Assembly (NCBI GenBank): GCA_021796445.1
Contig: JAKACB010000001.1
Coordinates: 42,230 to 106,229, forward strand
DNA length: 64,000 bases
Source: Nanobdellota archaeon
Lineage (GTDB): Archaea; Nanoarchaeota; Nanoarchaeia; Parvarchaeales; Parvarchaeaceae
Direction: 5' to 3'
Below the pieces are notes generated by a model. The model had not been told where the DNA came from. It searched no databases and saw only the letters and a list, made by a program, of their open reading frames with translations. This document shows, piece after piece, positions 25,684 through 34,078 of this stretch. A program made the translations under genes and the position numbers. The stretch's first letter is position 1; the number at the start of each line of letters is the position of its first letter.

Positions 25684-27399
25684 ATGAGATCTCCGATATG
25701 CGCATTTTTAGGACATGTAGATGCAGGCAAAACCAGTATAATGGACGCTATAAGAGACACAATGAACGCATATAAGGAAACAGGCGGACTTACCCAAAAT
25801 ATCGGTTCAACCGAAGTGCCAACAGACAGAATAAAAGGGATAGCAAGCGATCTTCTTTCGAAGTTCAATATAAACATAAAGGTTCCGAGCATAATATTCA
25901 TTGACTCCCCCGGCCATGAAGCTTTTGTCACCTTAAGGAAAAGGGGAGCATCGATTGCTGACATAGCAATATTAACCGTGGACATAACAGAAGGCATACA
26001 AAATCAAACAATAGAATCAATTGAGATATTGAAGTCCTATAAAACGCCTTTTTTAATAGCTCTTACTAAGATCGATACAATAAGGGGATTCTACAAGATT
26101 GAGAACAGTTCCTTCATTGATTTTATATCGAAACAGAATCAGGAGTATGCACAGAAACTTGATGAAAAAGTATACAATATTATCTCTGACTTTTCAAACT
26201 ACGGTTTTCAGGCAGAGAGATACGACAGGGTCAAGGAGTTTACAAAGGAAATAGCGGTTGTACCCTTGTCGTCTGTCAATGGAATAGGGATAAAGGATCT
26301 GATAGTAATGATAATAGGCTTAAGCCAAAGATACTTGGAACTTGAAAAGCAGGAATCAAATAGTGCAGCAATACTGGAAGAAAAGAACATAAAAGGGCTT
26401 GGAAAAGTATATGATGCGATTGTTTATTCCGGAAAAATATCGGTCGGGGATTCAGTTATAGTGCAAACCCCAGACGGCCCGGCTGAAAACAAGATAAAAG
26501 GGATTATGCGCCTTATCCCCTTAGAAGAAAGCCGAGAGAATTTTGGTAAATATGAAAGCCTTTCATCTATTGAAGCAACCGCCCCCATAAGGCTTATCCT
26601 GCGTGAACCCAATGCAATGATAGGAACTTCGATAATTGCTTTTTCATCAGAAGAGGAAAAGAAGAAAATAATAGAGGACATAAACGCAGAAAATGTTGGA
26701 CAAAACAACGATGAAACCAAGGGATTAGTAGTATGTGCGGATTCTCTAGGAAGTATAGATGCCATAAAAAATATAGCAAGCTCATTTGGAATAGAAGTGG
26801 GGAAAACAAAGATAGGCGAGCCATCAAAGATCGATATAACGACTGCAAGCATAAATGGCGGTGCACTGATGTGCTTTAACGTTCCTATATCAAGACAGAC
26901 AGAAAGCATAGCCGAAGAATACAGTGTAAAAATAATAAGCGCAAATTCAATATACACTTTGTTTGATAGTTACAATGAATTTAAGAAGGAATTAAATAAC
27001 ATGAATCTAGAGAAAAAACTTGAAAGGCTGAAGCTTCCATCCAAGTTTGTTTTTATAAAGGGAAATATATTCCGCCGTTCAAGCCCATGCGTGTTTGGAG
27101 TCGAAGTATTGGCTGGTGAGATACGGCCGAATTACCCCGTTATAAATTCAAAAGGAGAAAGAATAGGCAGGATTTTAGACATAGAATCGGATAAAATGAA
27201 GCTTAACAAAGCAGTAAAAGGAGAGAAGGTAGCAATCAGCATAGATGATGCAGTTTATGGCAGAAACATAATGGAGGGGGATGTTCTTTATACTGACATA
27301 AGCATGCCAGACGTGATGAAGTTTGACGATATCTCTGATGAACTTACAGATGATTATAAAGAAGCACTATCCGAAACAAGGAAAATCAAAGGGATTTAA
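25684..27399 (+). CDS. infB: Translation initiation factor aIF5B (IF2 family)
   Basis: GTPase that joins ribosomal subunits in the last step of initiation. The 571 residues carry G1 GHVDAGKTS (10-18), a switch region GGLTQNIG, G3 DSPGHE, G4 TKID, and the family's C-terminal domains (VFRRSSP-type segment as NIFRRSSPCVFGVEV; GERIGRILDIE). Length is normal for archaeal aIF5B and no intein is inserted. Its stop overlaps that of the opposing nucleotidyltransferase by 4 bases. Confidence 0.95.
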   Translation: MRSPICAFLGHVDAGKTSIMDAIRDTMNAYKETGGLTQNIGSTEVPTDRIKGIASDLLSKFNINIKVPSIIFIDSPGHEAFVTLRKRGASIADIAILTVDITEGIQNQTIESIEILKSYKTPFLIALTKIDTIRGFYKIENSSFIDFISKQNQEYAQKLDEKVYNIISDFSNYGFQAERYDRVKEFTKEIAVVPLSSVNGIGIKDLIVMIIGLSQRYLELEKQESNSAAILEEKNIKGLGKVYDAIVYSGKISVGDSVIVQTPDGPAENKIKGIMRLIPLEESRENFGKYESLSSIEATAPIRLILREPNAMIGTSIIAFSSEEEKKKIIEDINAENVGQNNDETKGLVVCADSLGSIDAIKNIASSFGIEVGKTKIGEPSKIDITTASINGGALMCFNVPISRQTESIAEEYSVKIISANSIYTLFDSYNEFKKELNNMNLEKKLERLKLPSKFVFIKGNIFRRSSPCVFGVEVLAGEIRPNYPVINSKGERIGRILDIESDKMKLNKAVKGEKVAISIDDAVYGRNIMEGDVLYTDISMPDVMKFDDISDELTDDYKEALSETRKIKGI

Positions 27400-28217
27400 G
27401 GCCAATTTTTAATTGCTTTGTCATACAGGTCCATGCTGTCGCATGGTAACCATTTTCCCGCATAAATAAAACCATCAATTATCTTTTTCTCGGCTACCTG
27501 CTCGAATATTTTCGATATGTTCGATTCACCTTGCGGAATAAAACTTAGAAATGCAGGGTTGATGACGTATATTCCTGCATTTACAAGGTGGGATACCTGC
27601 TCTGTTTTTGGCTTTTCTATAAATTTCACTATTTTGTTTCCCTCCATTTCAACTACTCCAAATTGAGAAACGTCGTCCTGCGGAACCAATGCAATAGTTG
27701 CCATTGCTTTCTCTTTCTTGTGAAATTCATATATTTTATTTAGATCAAAATCAAACAGGTTATCGCCGTTCAGAACAATGAAATCATCATGGAAAATGTT
27801 CTGGTTCTTTTTTATTGCACCGCCTGTGCCCATAGGGGTGGTTTCCTCCGAATATCTTATCCTTACACCGAATTTGCTGCCATCTCCGAAGTACTCTTTG
27901 ATCTTGCTGCCCAAGTAGCCTATTGATATTATTATGTCTATAAACTCTGCTTTTTTAAGCTGCTCTATTATATGTTCCAGTATTGGCCTTCCATTGACAG
28001 GCATCATCGGTTTTGGTATTTCATATGTAAGCGGTCTTAATCTAGTGCCGGAACCTCCTGCTAAAACCAAAGCTATCTTGTTTCTATTTGGTTCAAAATG
28101 CTCTTTTATTAACTGTTCTATTGCTATTGATCTATTTGGTATGTTTATTCCATCTATGGTTTTGTCTATCTTCTCAAGCGTTTTCTCATTTATAGTTATT
28201 GTTATCCTTTTCTTCAT
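27396..28217 (-). CDS. Sugar nucleotidyltransferase with N-terminal ribbon-helix-helix domain
   Basis: A 273-residue fusion. Residues 1-43 (KRITITINEKTLEKIDKTI, then SIAIEQLIKEHF) match a ribbon-helix-helix DNA-binding domain. Residues 47-273 are an NDP-sugar pyrophosphorylase: LAGGSGTRLRPLT (52-64), EIPKPMMPV, VLNGDNLFDFD and FIEKP. The hexapeptide tail seen in bifunctional enzymes is absent. It probably makes dTDP-, UDP- or GDP-sugars; the DNA-binding domain suggests self-regulation. Directly upstream on the same strand is a glycosyltransferase (18-base gap). Confidence 0.85.
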   Translation of the reverse strand: MKKRITITINEKTLEKIDKTIDGINIPNRSIAIEQLIKEHFEPNRNKIALVLAGGSGTRLRPLTYEIPKPMMPVNGRPILEHIIEQLKKAEFIDIIISIGYLGSKIKEYFGDGSKFGVRIRYSEETTPMGTGGAIKKNQNIFHDDFIVLNGDNLFDFDLNKIYEFHKKEKAMATIALVPQDDVSQFGVVEMEGNKIVKFIEKPKTEQVSHLVNAGIYVINPAFLSFIPQGESNISKIFEQVAEKKIIDGFIYAGKWLPCDSMDLYDKAIKNWP

Positions 28218-28235
28218 ATAAAGTATTACTTTGTA

Positions 28236-29384
28236 TTATTTATAAGCTTTTTCCAGAATTAAGGATACTGCGTTTTCCAGGTTTTTCATAAATCTTTTTT
28301 CATCGTATCTTGTTGAGTTTTCCGCCCCTTTCCTCAATTTTGCATACATCTTTTTATCCAGTACCATGTTTAGTGCATCGGCTATACTTCTTTCATCTGC
28401 ATTTACAAGCAAGCCGTTTTGTTCGTTTTTTATAAACTCCTTAGGTCCGCCCTCATTTACTGATATAACCGGCTTTCCATATGAAAGTGATTCCAAAGGT
28501 GTAAAGCCCGTATCCTCATTTATCGCTAGAAATAAAGTGACGTAGCATTTTTTGTAGAGGTTGGAGAGTTCCTTCTCAGATAGGTTTTCAATTATTGTTA
28601 TATTCTTTCCTTCGAATTTCTTTAAGCTTTCAAAGTATTCTCTGTCTTCAACAAACCCGCCCAAAACAAGTTTAAAGCCTCTATCAGGCATTTCCGACAG
28701 GTTAAAGGATCTTATAGCAAGTTCTTGTCTTTTGTACTTTATGAATCTACTTGGATAGAAGATTATCTTTTCAGTTTTTGCCCTTTTGTTTATCTTTGGA
28801 TAGTTTGCTTGGGGCCCAAGATTAAATATCCTTTCTTCATCAATTAAACCGTAATTTATTAGCCTTTCCTTTACTTCATTGCTGAATACCATTGCATATT
28901 CTATTCTTTTCCAAGCCGATTTTTCAAGCAGTTTGTAGACAGCGACTGCAAAAGGCAGAAGTATTCGGTTTTTAATGCTTTCTTTTTTGTAATAGTCATA
29001 CATTGTATGTGCAACTCTCAGTGGGGTATGGCAAAGTGCTACAGTGTTTTTGTGCTTGTTCCGGAAAGTTATAAGCTCTGCAATTCCTGCCGTTGAAATC
29101 AGAAATATATCATACTCCTTCAAATTTGGTATTTTCGTTGAAATGATTGATTTGAAAAGGCCAATTCCTCTTCCAATAAATCCATTGGGTTTTGAATCTC
29201 CGATAACCTTAATATTGTATTTTTTGAAATCGTCAAATGTATTTTCAGAGTCATAAAAAAAAGTGAAAATATCCGTCTCATAATTTTTGTCCCCTGCAAT
29301 CCTAAGAATAGCTCTTTCAACTCCTCCCTTACTTTTTATCCAGGGAATAAATATTGCTATTTTTATTTTATTGTTGGATACCAT
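28236..29384 (-). CDS. Family 4-type glycosyltransferase (GT-B)
   Basis: A cytoplasmic GT-B glycosyltransferase of 382 residues, likely to use a nucleotide sugar made by the neighbour. The N-domain opens with IAIFIPWIKSKGGVERAILR, and the C-domain has FYPSRFIKYKRQELAI and the donor-binding E-x7-E motif in EDTGFTPLESLSYGKPVI. Acceptor and sugar are unknown; surface glycan or N-glycan assembly is plausible. Only 37 bases separate it from the divergent pilin gene at 29422, and the two promoters interleave. Confidence 0.88.
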   Translation of the reverse strand: MVSNNKIKIAIFIPWIKSKGGVERAILRIAGDKNYETDIFTFFYDSENTFDDFKKYNIKVIGDSKPNGFIGRGIGLFKSIISTKIPNLKEYDIFLISTAGIAELITFRNKHKNTVALCHTPLRVAHTMYDYYKKESIKNRILLPFAVAVYKLLEKSAWKRIEYAMVFSNEVKERLINYGLIDEERIFNLGPQANYPKINKRAKTEKIIFYPSRFIKYKRQELAIRSFNLSEMPDRGFKLVLGGFVEDREYFESLKKFEGKNITIIENLSEKELSNLYKKCYVTLFLAINEDTGFTPLESLSYGKPVISVNEGGPKEFIKNEQNGLLVNADERSIADALNMVLDKKMYAKLRKGAENSTRYDEKRFMKNLENAVSLILEKAYK

Positions 29385-29390
29385 TCAATA

Positions 29391-29420
29391 TTTAATACTT
29401 AAATGACCAATATTAATATT
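29391..29420. promoter_or_regulatory. Interleaved divergent promoters (glycosyltransferase/pilin)
   Basis: In the 37-base gap, tttaatacttaaatg (29391-29405) lies about 26 bases before the plus-strand ATG at 29422, and the near-palindromic ccaatattaatattt (29408-29421) lies about 26 bases from the minus-strand start at 29384. Each TATA region falls in the other gene's transcription-start zone. Confidence 0.45.
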
Positions 29421-29421
29421 T

Positions 29422-30117
29422 ATGTCAGATATTAAAAAAGGTCAGTATTCAACAGAATACGTAATAATAATAGGCATCGGTATAAGCATTATCGCCGCGT
29501 TTGTAATATATGTTATGCTTTTTTATGGTTCATTTGCTTTAAGTTCCTCAGCCAGTCAGATAACCACTACTGCAAACAATCTTGCAAATGAAGTTAATTA
29601 CGTCGCTTCACAGGGCCCTGGGTCCATGCAGACCTTCCCCATTACTATTTCTTTGCTTCAGCCACAGTATTCCTTCTTTTGCGGTGACATAATAAAGCTG
29701 CAGACCACTACTGAATTAGGTGTGTCAAAACCTGCAGAAAATGTATCGGGGATGCTTCCTTTATCGGGAGGAACTTTTGATGCATTCGTAAGAGGCGAAA
29801 ATGGCAGTGCTATAATCGGTCTTGATTTTTCAGTAGCATATATCCAGCAATCCTACTCTCTCTCTTCAAGCACTCTTTTTTATAATCTGCGTTTTTATAA
29901 TTATTCTGGTGGCTTGAAAAGCTCATCTTTTAATCTAACCGTTTTTTCTGCGGGAGAGAAATATATAACCAGTGTTATGGGTTCAACTTCTCCCACGGAT
30001 ATAGGATACGCTTCCGGAACTGTTACTCTGCAGTCAAGTGCGCCGAATCGTTATATTATAGAGATTTACCCAAATAATTCAGGCGATTATTCGTCTACAT
30101 GCATAACTGTTCCTTGA
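29422..30117 (+). CDS. Pilin-like exported protein
   Basis: A 231-residue protein with a class III signal peptide: MSDIKKGQYSTEY gives K-G then Q-Y-S-T-E (Glu at +5), then a hydrophobic helix to about residue 34. The rest is an extracellular Ser/Thr-rich beta region with several N-X-S/T sites and only two Cys. It should be cut by a prepilin peptidase and either assemble into or decorate a pilus. No pilus ATPase or platform gene is in the window. Confidence 0.82.
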   Translation: MSDIKKGQYSTEYVIIIGIGISIIAAFVIYVMLFYGSFALSSSASQITTTANNLANEVNYVASQGPGSMQTFPITISLLQPQYSFFCGDIIKLQTTTELGVSKPAENVSGMLPLSGGTFDAFVRGENGSAIIGLDFSVAYIQQSYSLSSSTLFYNLRFYNYSGGLKSSSFNLTVFSAGEKYITSVMGSTSPTDIGYASGTVTLQSSAPNRYIIEIYPNNSGDYSSTCITVP

Positions 30118-30223
30118 TCTACAAGGTCTTTTATGTTGTATTTTTAGAATTCCTGTATAAGTGGTTTGCCCAATTCAAAAATCTTAATAAGACAGAAATT
30201 TAGTATATAATTAATATAAAATT

Positions 30224-30517
30224 ATGCTAAACTGGAAGAATGTTGTCTGGCCAGAATGGAGAATTAGGCTTTTGAAATGGCTCGATATCGTGCTTATCAT
30301 TTTTGAATTAGTTTTAAGCGCGGTATTTATCTTATTTTCATATCTTACGGACAAATTATATTTTAAAGGGGTGGGCATAGGCTTACTGATCGCAGGGATC
30401 ACAAGTATTATAGCATACGTCTTCAAAATAAAGGTTCCAAAGAATATTCCCAGAAGTGATAATAAACAAATTTTATTGGCAAATTACTGCAAAACGAAAG
30501 CTTTAAATACTAGTTAG
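30224..30517 (+). CDS. Small two-TM protein, unknown
   Basis: A 97-residue protein with two membrane helices at about 20-41 and 48-68, preceded by a Trp/Arg-rich amphipathic start (MLNWKNVVWPEWRIRLLKW) and followed by a basic tail. No family is recognised. It lies between a pilin gene and tfb in the same orientation, with its own AT-rich upstream region. Confidence 0.6.
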   Translation: MLNWKNVVWPEWRIRLLKWLDIVLIIFELVLSAVFILFSYLTDKLYFKGVGIGLLIAGITSIIAYVFKIKVPKNIPRSDNKQILLANYCKTKALNTS

Positions 30518-30537
30518 TATCATACTATATAAATCTT

Positions 30538-31461
30538 ATGAAAGTGGTTACAAGCAAGTATAATATTAAATGTCCTTCCTGTGGAAGCGATGCAGTTATC
30601 TATGATAAGACTACCGGCGAGTTAGTCTGTCAGAACTGTGGATATGTAATAGAGAGTGATACGATAGATTACGGCAGGGAATGGCGTTCTTTTGAAGACG
30701 AAAGAGATGAAGGAAAAGGGAGAATGGGTTCTCCATTAAGTTATGCAAAATATGATAAAGGTACAAGTACTGTGATAGGAAAGGCAAGCGAGTCCATAAA
30801 ACTTTCTAATGCAAACAGAAGAACTTTCTATAAATTAAGGAAGTGGCAGCCAAGAATCTCAACTGCATATGAAAGGAATTTAAAGTTTGCACTTACAGAA
30901 TTAAGGCACGCAAGCAATCGTTTACACGTTTCAAATATAATACAGGAAGAAGCGGCAAAGATGTACAGAGAAGCCATAACAAGAAGATTGGTGAGGGGCA
31001 GGTCAATGGAAAGCGTAATTGCAGGGGCACTTTACGCTGCTGCAAGGAAACACAATAGGCCTATAACATTGGATGAAATTTCGGATACATTTGAAGTCGA
31101 AAGAAAAGAGGTTGGAAAGGCCTATAGACTGCTTTGCAGAGAACTTGGGATAAAAATACTCCCAACATCGCCAAGCGATTACATCTACAAATTTGCTTCT
31201 GAATTAGGAGTTTCGAACAAAACTGTTTCGGACGCAGTAAAACTGCTTAAAGAAGCAGAAGATAAAGGGCTTACAAGCGGAAAGGGCCCAATGGGCATAG
31301 CAGCGGCAGTGCTTTATGTTGCAACTCTGATAAACAAAGAAAAGAAGACACAGAGAGATGCTGCGAAGGCTGCAGGTATAACCGAAGTCACGATAAGAAA
31401 CAGGTACAAAGAGCTTTACAGGGTCCTAAATCTTAAGGAAAGGTTTAAGATAGATGATTAA
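30538..31461 (+). CDS. tfb: Transcription initiation factor IIB (TFB)
   Basis: General transcription factor that binds the BRE/TBP complex and recruits RNA polymerase. The N-terminal zinc ribbon has Cys12/Cys15 and Cys31/Cys34; a B-finger region (RSFEDERDEGKGRMGSP) follows, then two cyclin-like repeats (about 110-205 and 210-300). The 307 residues are a normal length and no intein is present. It is transcribed alone from a TATA element near 30506. Confidence 0.97.
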   Translation: MKVVTSKYNIKCPSCGSDAVIYDKTTGELVCQNCGYVIESDTIDYGREWRSFEDERDEGKGRMGSPLSYAKYDKGTSTVIGKASESIKLSNANRRTFYKLRKWQPRISTAYERNLKFALTELRHASNRLHVSNIIQEEAAKMYREAITRRLVRGRSMESVIAGALYAAARKHNRPITLDEISDTFEVERKEVGKAYRLLCRELGIKILPTSPSDYIYKFASELGVSNKTVSDAVKLLKEAEDKGLTSGKGPMGIAAAVLYVATLINKEKKTQRDAAKAAGITEVTIRNRYKELYRVLNLKERFKIDD

Positions 31462-31511
31462 TGCGGTATAACTAAAAACCTTATTAAACATTTGCATACC
31501 TTGTTATTAGT

Positions 31512-32582
31512 ATGGATTTTTTTAAAGAGGGCAAAGTTGGGTTTTTTGCGGAAGATAAACAGCTTAAAAAAGCAGAAGTATTTTTTAACCCTAAAAGGAA
31601 GTTCGATAGGGACCTTAACGTTCTCCTGGTTTCCTCTTTAATGCATGAAAATTCCGCGGGTTTGGAACTTTTTTCAGGCAGCGGCATTCGAGGTTTAAGG
31701 TTATGTATTGAAACGGGAAAGTTTTCTTCATTTAACTTCAATGACATAAAGTCCAAGGAAATCATAGAACGGAACTTAGAAATAAACAAGAAGAAACTTT
31801 CTGGAATTGACAAGGTTGTAACGAGCTCAGATGCGGCATCATTTAAAGCCAGTAAAAAATACGATTATATAGACATAGATCCATTTGGCTCTCCAGTTTT
31901 TTATCTTGATTCCGCATTGGAACTGCTTAAGAAAGGAGGCATACTGGCCGTGAGCGCAACAGATACAGCAGCGCTTATGGGCAGTGCACAGAAGGCATGC
32001 CAACGGAAATATAACTCAGTTTCGCTTAAGACTGCATACAGCAATGAACTTGGTATACGGATACTTATAAAGAAGGTTTTTGAAACCGCTGCAAAGCACT
32101 CTATTTCTCTTCTTCCCCTGCTTTTCAATTTTGAAGGCAACTTCATAAGAATCTACTTTAGGTCAACGACTTCTAAGATGAAAGAAAGCATTGGTTATGC
32201 ATACCAATGCAGCAAGTGCCCTGCCAGGCAGATCAATGCCACAGTGAAATGTAGATACTGTGGCTCTAAAATGCACAAGATAGGGGAGTTATGGCTTGGC
32301 TCCCTATACAGCAAAAGACATGTAAATGTTATGCTTTCCGCCATAAAAGAAAACAAAATAAACATGTCAGCAGGTTCCCTTGTAAAATTGTCAGACTACC
32401 TTACAGCGGTTTCAAGGGAATTAGATGTTTTCTCTTACTACACCACAAGTGAAATATCTTCCTTTCTAAAGCAACCCGAATTGCCCATGTCTAAGTTCAA
32501 AGACAAAACAGTGTTATCTCCGAAGGGCTTTAGGATAACTGGTAGCTTCCAAGATCTTTTAGATACGGTGCGTTTGAGATAA
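31512..32582 (+). CDS. trm1: tRNA (guanine-26 N2) dimethyltransferase Trm1
   Basis: SAM-dependent methyltransferase modifying G26 of many tRNAs. The 356 residues begin with the Trm1-type KEGKVGFFAE start. GLELFSGSGIRGLRL is motif I and DIDPFGSP is the catalytic motif. A C-terminal zinc site is formed by CSKC ... CRYCG near 230-250. Length is slightly under the usual 370-380. It ends 1 base before the opposing L35Ae gene. Confidence 0.95.
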   Translation: MDFFKEGKVGFFAEDKQLKKAEVFFNPKRKFDRDLNVLLVSSLMHENSAGLELFSGSGIRGLRLCIETGKFSSFNFNDIKSKEIIERNLEINKKKLSGIDKVVTSSDAASFKASKKYDYIDIDPFGSPVFYLDSALELLKKGGILAVSATDTAALMGSAQKACQRKYNSVSLKTAYSNELGIRILIKKVFETAAKHSISLLPLLFNFEGNFIRIYFRSTTSKMKESIGYAYQCSKCPARQINATVKCRYCGSKMHKIGELWLGSLYSKRHVNVMLSAIKENKINMSAGSLVKLSDYLTAVSRELDVFSYYTTSEISSFLKQPELPMSKFKDKTVLSPKGFRITGSFQDLLDTVRLR

Positions 32583-32583
32583 A

Positions 32584-32835
32584 CTAAGAAAGCTTTATCT
32601 CCTGGTTCATCGCTTGGCCGGGAAGTCCCCTTCTGAATCTTATTACGACCTTTCCCCTTCCGCCATGTGCTTTCACTATTACACCCTTTATTGATGACTT
32701 GGAGAACGCAATCTCAACCTTTTTTCCTATGAATTTTTTTGCTTCTTCTCTGCTGTTCACTTTGTCTATGCTTGCTATTGCTTGGTTAACTTTTTGCGTC
32801 TTTCTTCCCCTTCTGTATGATAAAAGTTTTGCCAT
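32584..32835 (-). CDS. rpl35ae: 50S ribosomal protein L35Ae (eL33)
   Basis: An 83-residue large-subunit protein found in archaea and eukaryotes. SYRRGRKTQ at the N-terminus, FIGKKVE, GVIVKAHGGRGKVVIRFRRG and the closing GLPGQAMNQEIKLS stretch fit the family. It follows the NTase-HEPN-like gene with a 1-base gap, and its GGAGG ribosome binding site lies inside the end of that gene, so the two are an operon. Confidence 0.93.
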   Translation of the reverse strand: MAKLLSYRRGRKTQKVNQAIASIDKVNSREEAKKFIGKKVEIAFSKSSIKGVIVKAHGGRGKVVIRFRRGLPGQAMNQEIKLS

Positions 32836-32836
32836 A

Positions 32837-33922
32837 TCACTCCTCCTTTTGTAGATATTTGTCCTTTATTTCCTTATCAGTTTGCTTTAATAAATCTTTG
32901 TCTATTACAGGTTTTGTTTCTCCCTTCTTTTCCCTAAGTTTTTCTATTATAGAGGTTATTTTCTCTACAATGTATTTACTGTCTTTCAGCTTTTTGTCGA
33001 ATTCTTCGCCGGTGATTTCCTTGACTTCTCCGTGGTCTATATTCTTAAACCACTTCACTACACCATCGACCTTTTCTACATCTTCATGCGTAAGCACTTT
33101 TTCCTTTGCTACCGCTATATCTTCCAATTCCTTAGCAACCTGTTTTGGTACTGGGGGCAGATACCCATATTCCATCAATAAAGCCTGACCAGCTGCAACT
33201 ACAGAATTGTAAAGATCTAGGCTTAGCTTTGTAGTCAATACATTTTCCGCAAGCATTATGAGCCCTTCTGCATTTTCTACGTTGGCGTTTATTGATTCTA
33301 TAGTGGGTATTATATTTCCTGTTTTATACAACATCTGTATTGGAACAAAGAAGCCGGTGTCATAGACCGCTACGCCATCTCTTAACAAGGTAAGTATAAC
33401 CGGATTTGGTTTTATTATTGAACCCCAGAATTCAGAAAGAGGGTATGCTTGTGCATGTATTTTATCTGAAAAATCTCTTGCTATTTCAGCCATCTTTGCG
33501 AATAACCTGTCTCTTAGCTGTTCAAGCGTGAATTTTTGTATATCTGTATCGTCTACTATAAATGCTACATCTATGTCGGAAGTGCTTGTCATGCCGGTTT
33601 TTGTCTTTGAGCTGCCAAATATTACGATTGATTTTATGTATCTTCTGAAAAGGCTCAAGACTCTTAAAAAATATGCCCTTATCGAGTTTGCATCCTTAGA
33701 GGGGAGGACCTTGTTTAAGACATCAAATGACAAACCTGCAAGCTGTCCTGGCGGTTCAACCGACTCTGCGTTTTCGCCTTCGCCGATTTCAAGACCTATA
33801 AATGAGCCCATGTAATCTACTCTCTCATTAAGCTCGTCTATTTTAGACGAAAGTGCGTCTATTGTCGAAAAAAGCTTGTTTAAAGTTGCTTCTATCGGAT
33901 TTATGTTCTCTGTTTGATGCAT
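32837..33922 (-). CDS. Nucleotidyltransferase with HEPN-like C-terminal region
   Basis: A 361-residue protein with a short coiled coil near residues 8-38, a pol-beta-type nucleotidyltransferase core (IVIFGSSKTKTG ... TSDIDVAFIVDD, about 120-150) and a helical region (AENVLTTKLSLDLYNSVVAA, then LLMEYGYLPPVPKQVAKEL) resembling HEPN domains, without the usual Rx4-6H. It looks like an MNT and HEPN pair in a single chain. A GGAGGT site lies 3 bases before the ATG. It is cotranscribed with L35Ae and divergent from the 575-residue unknown. Substrate (protein, tRNA or other) is not known. Confidence 0.75.
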   Translation of the reverse strand: MHQTENINPIEATLNKLFSTIDALSSKIDELNERVDYMGSFIGLEIGEGENAESVEPPGQLAGLSFDVLNKVLPSKDANSIRAYFLRVLSLFRRYIKSIVIFGSSKTKTGMTSTSDIDVAFIVDDTDIQKFTLEQLRDRLFAKMAEIARDFSDKIHAQAYPLSEFWGSIIKPNPVILTLLRDGVAVYDTGFFVPIQMLYKTGNIIPTIESINANVENAEGLIMLAENVLTTKLSLDLYNSVVAAGQALLMEYGYLPPVPKQVAKELEDIAVAKEKVLTHEDVEKVDGVVKWFKNIDHGEVKEITGEEFDKKLKDSKYIVEKITSIIEKLREKKGETKPVIDKDLLKQTDKEIKDKYLQKEE

Positions 33923-34046
33923 AGTACCTCCATTTATGTGATTATGGCTCTGATTATTTATAAGTCTTTGCTAATTTTTTCAATTTGTCAGTTTTTTGGT
34001 ATAAAATGACATGTTTTCTTCATAACGCGCAATTTTTATATATAAC

Positions 34047-34057
34047 ATTATTTAAAT
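34047..34057 (+). promoter_or_regulatory. TATA element of the 575-residue gene operon
   Basis: The stretch tatttaaatta is centred about 27 bases before the ATG at 34079; a second AT-rich candidate (tttttatatataac) lies 15 bases further up. Either could drive the operon of mini membrane proteins, gins and hef. Confidence 0.45.
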
Positions 34058-34078
34058 TAGCAGTATCTAATAAGATTT

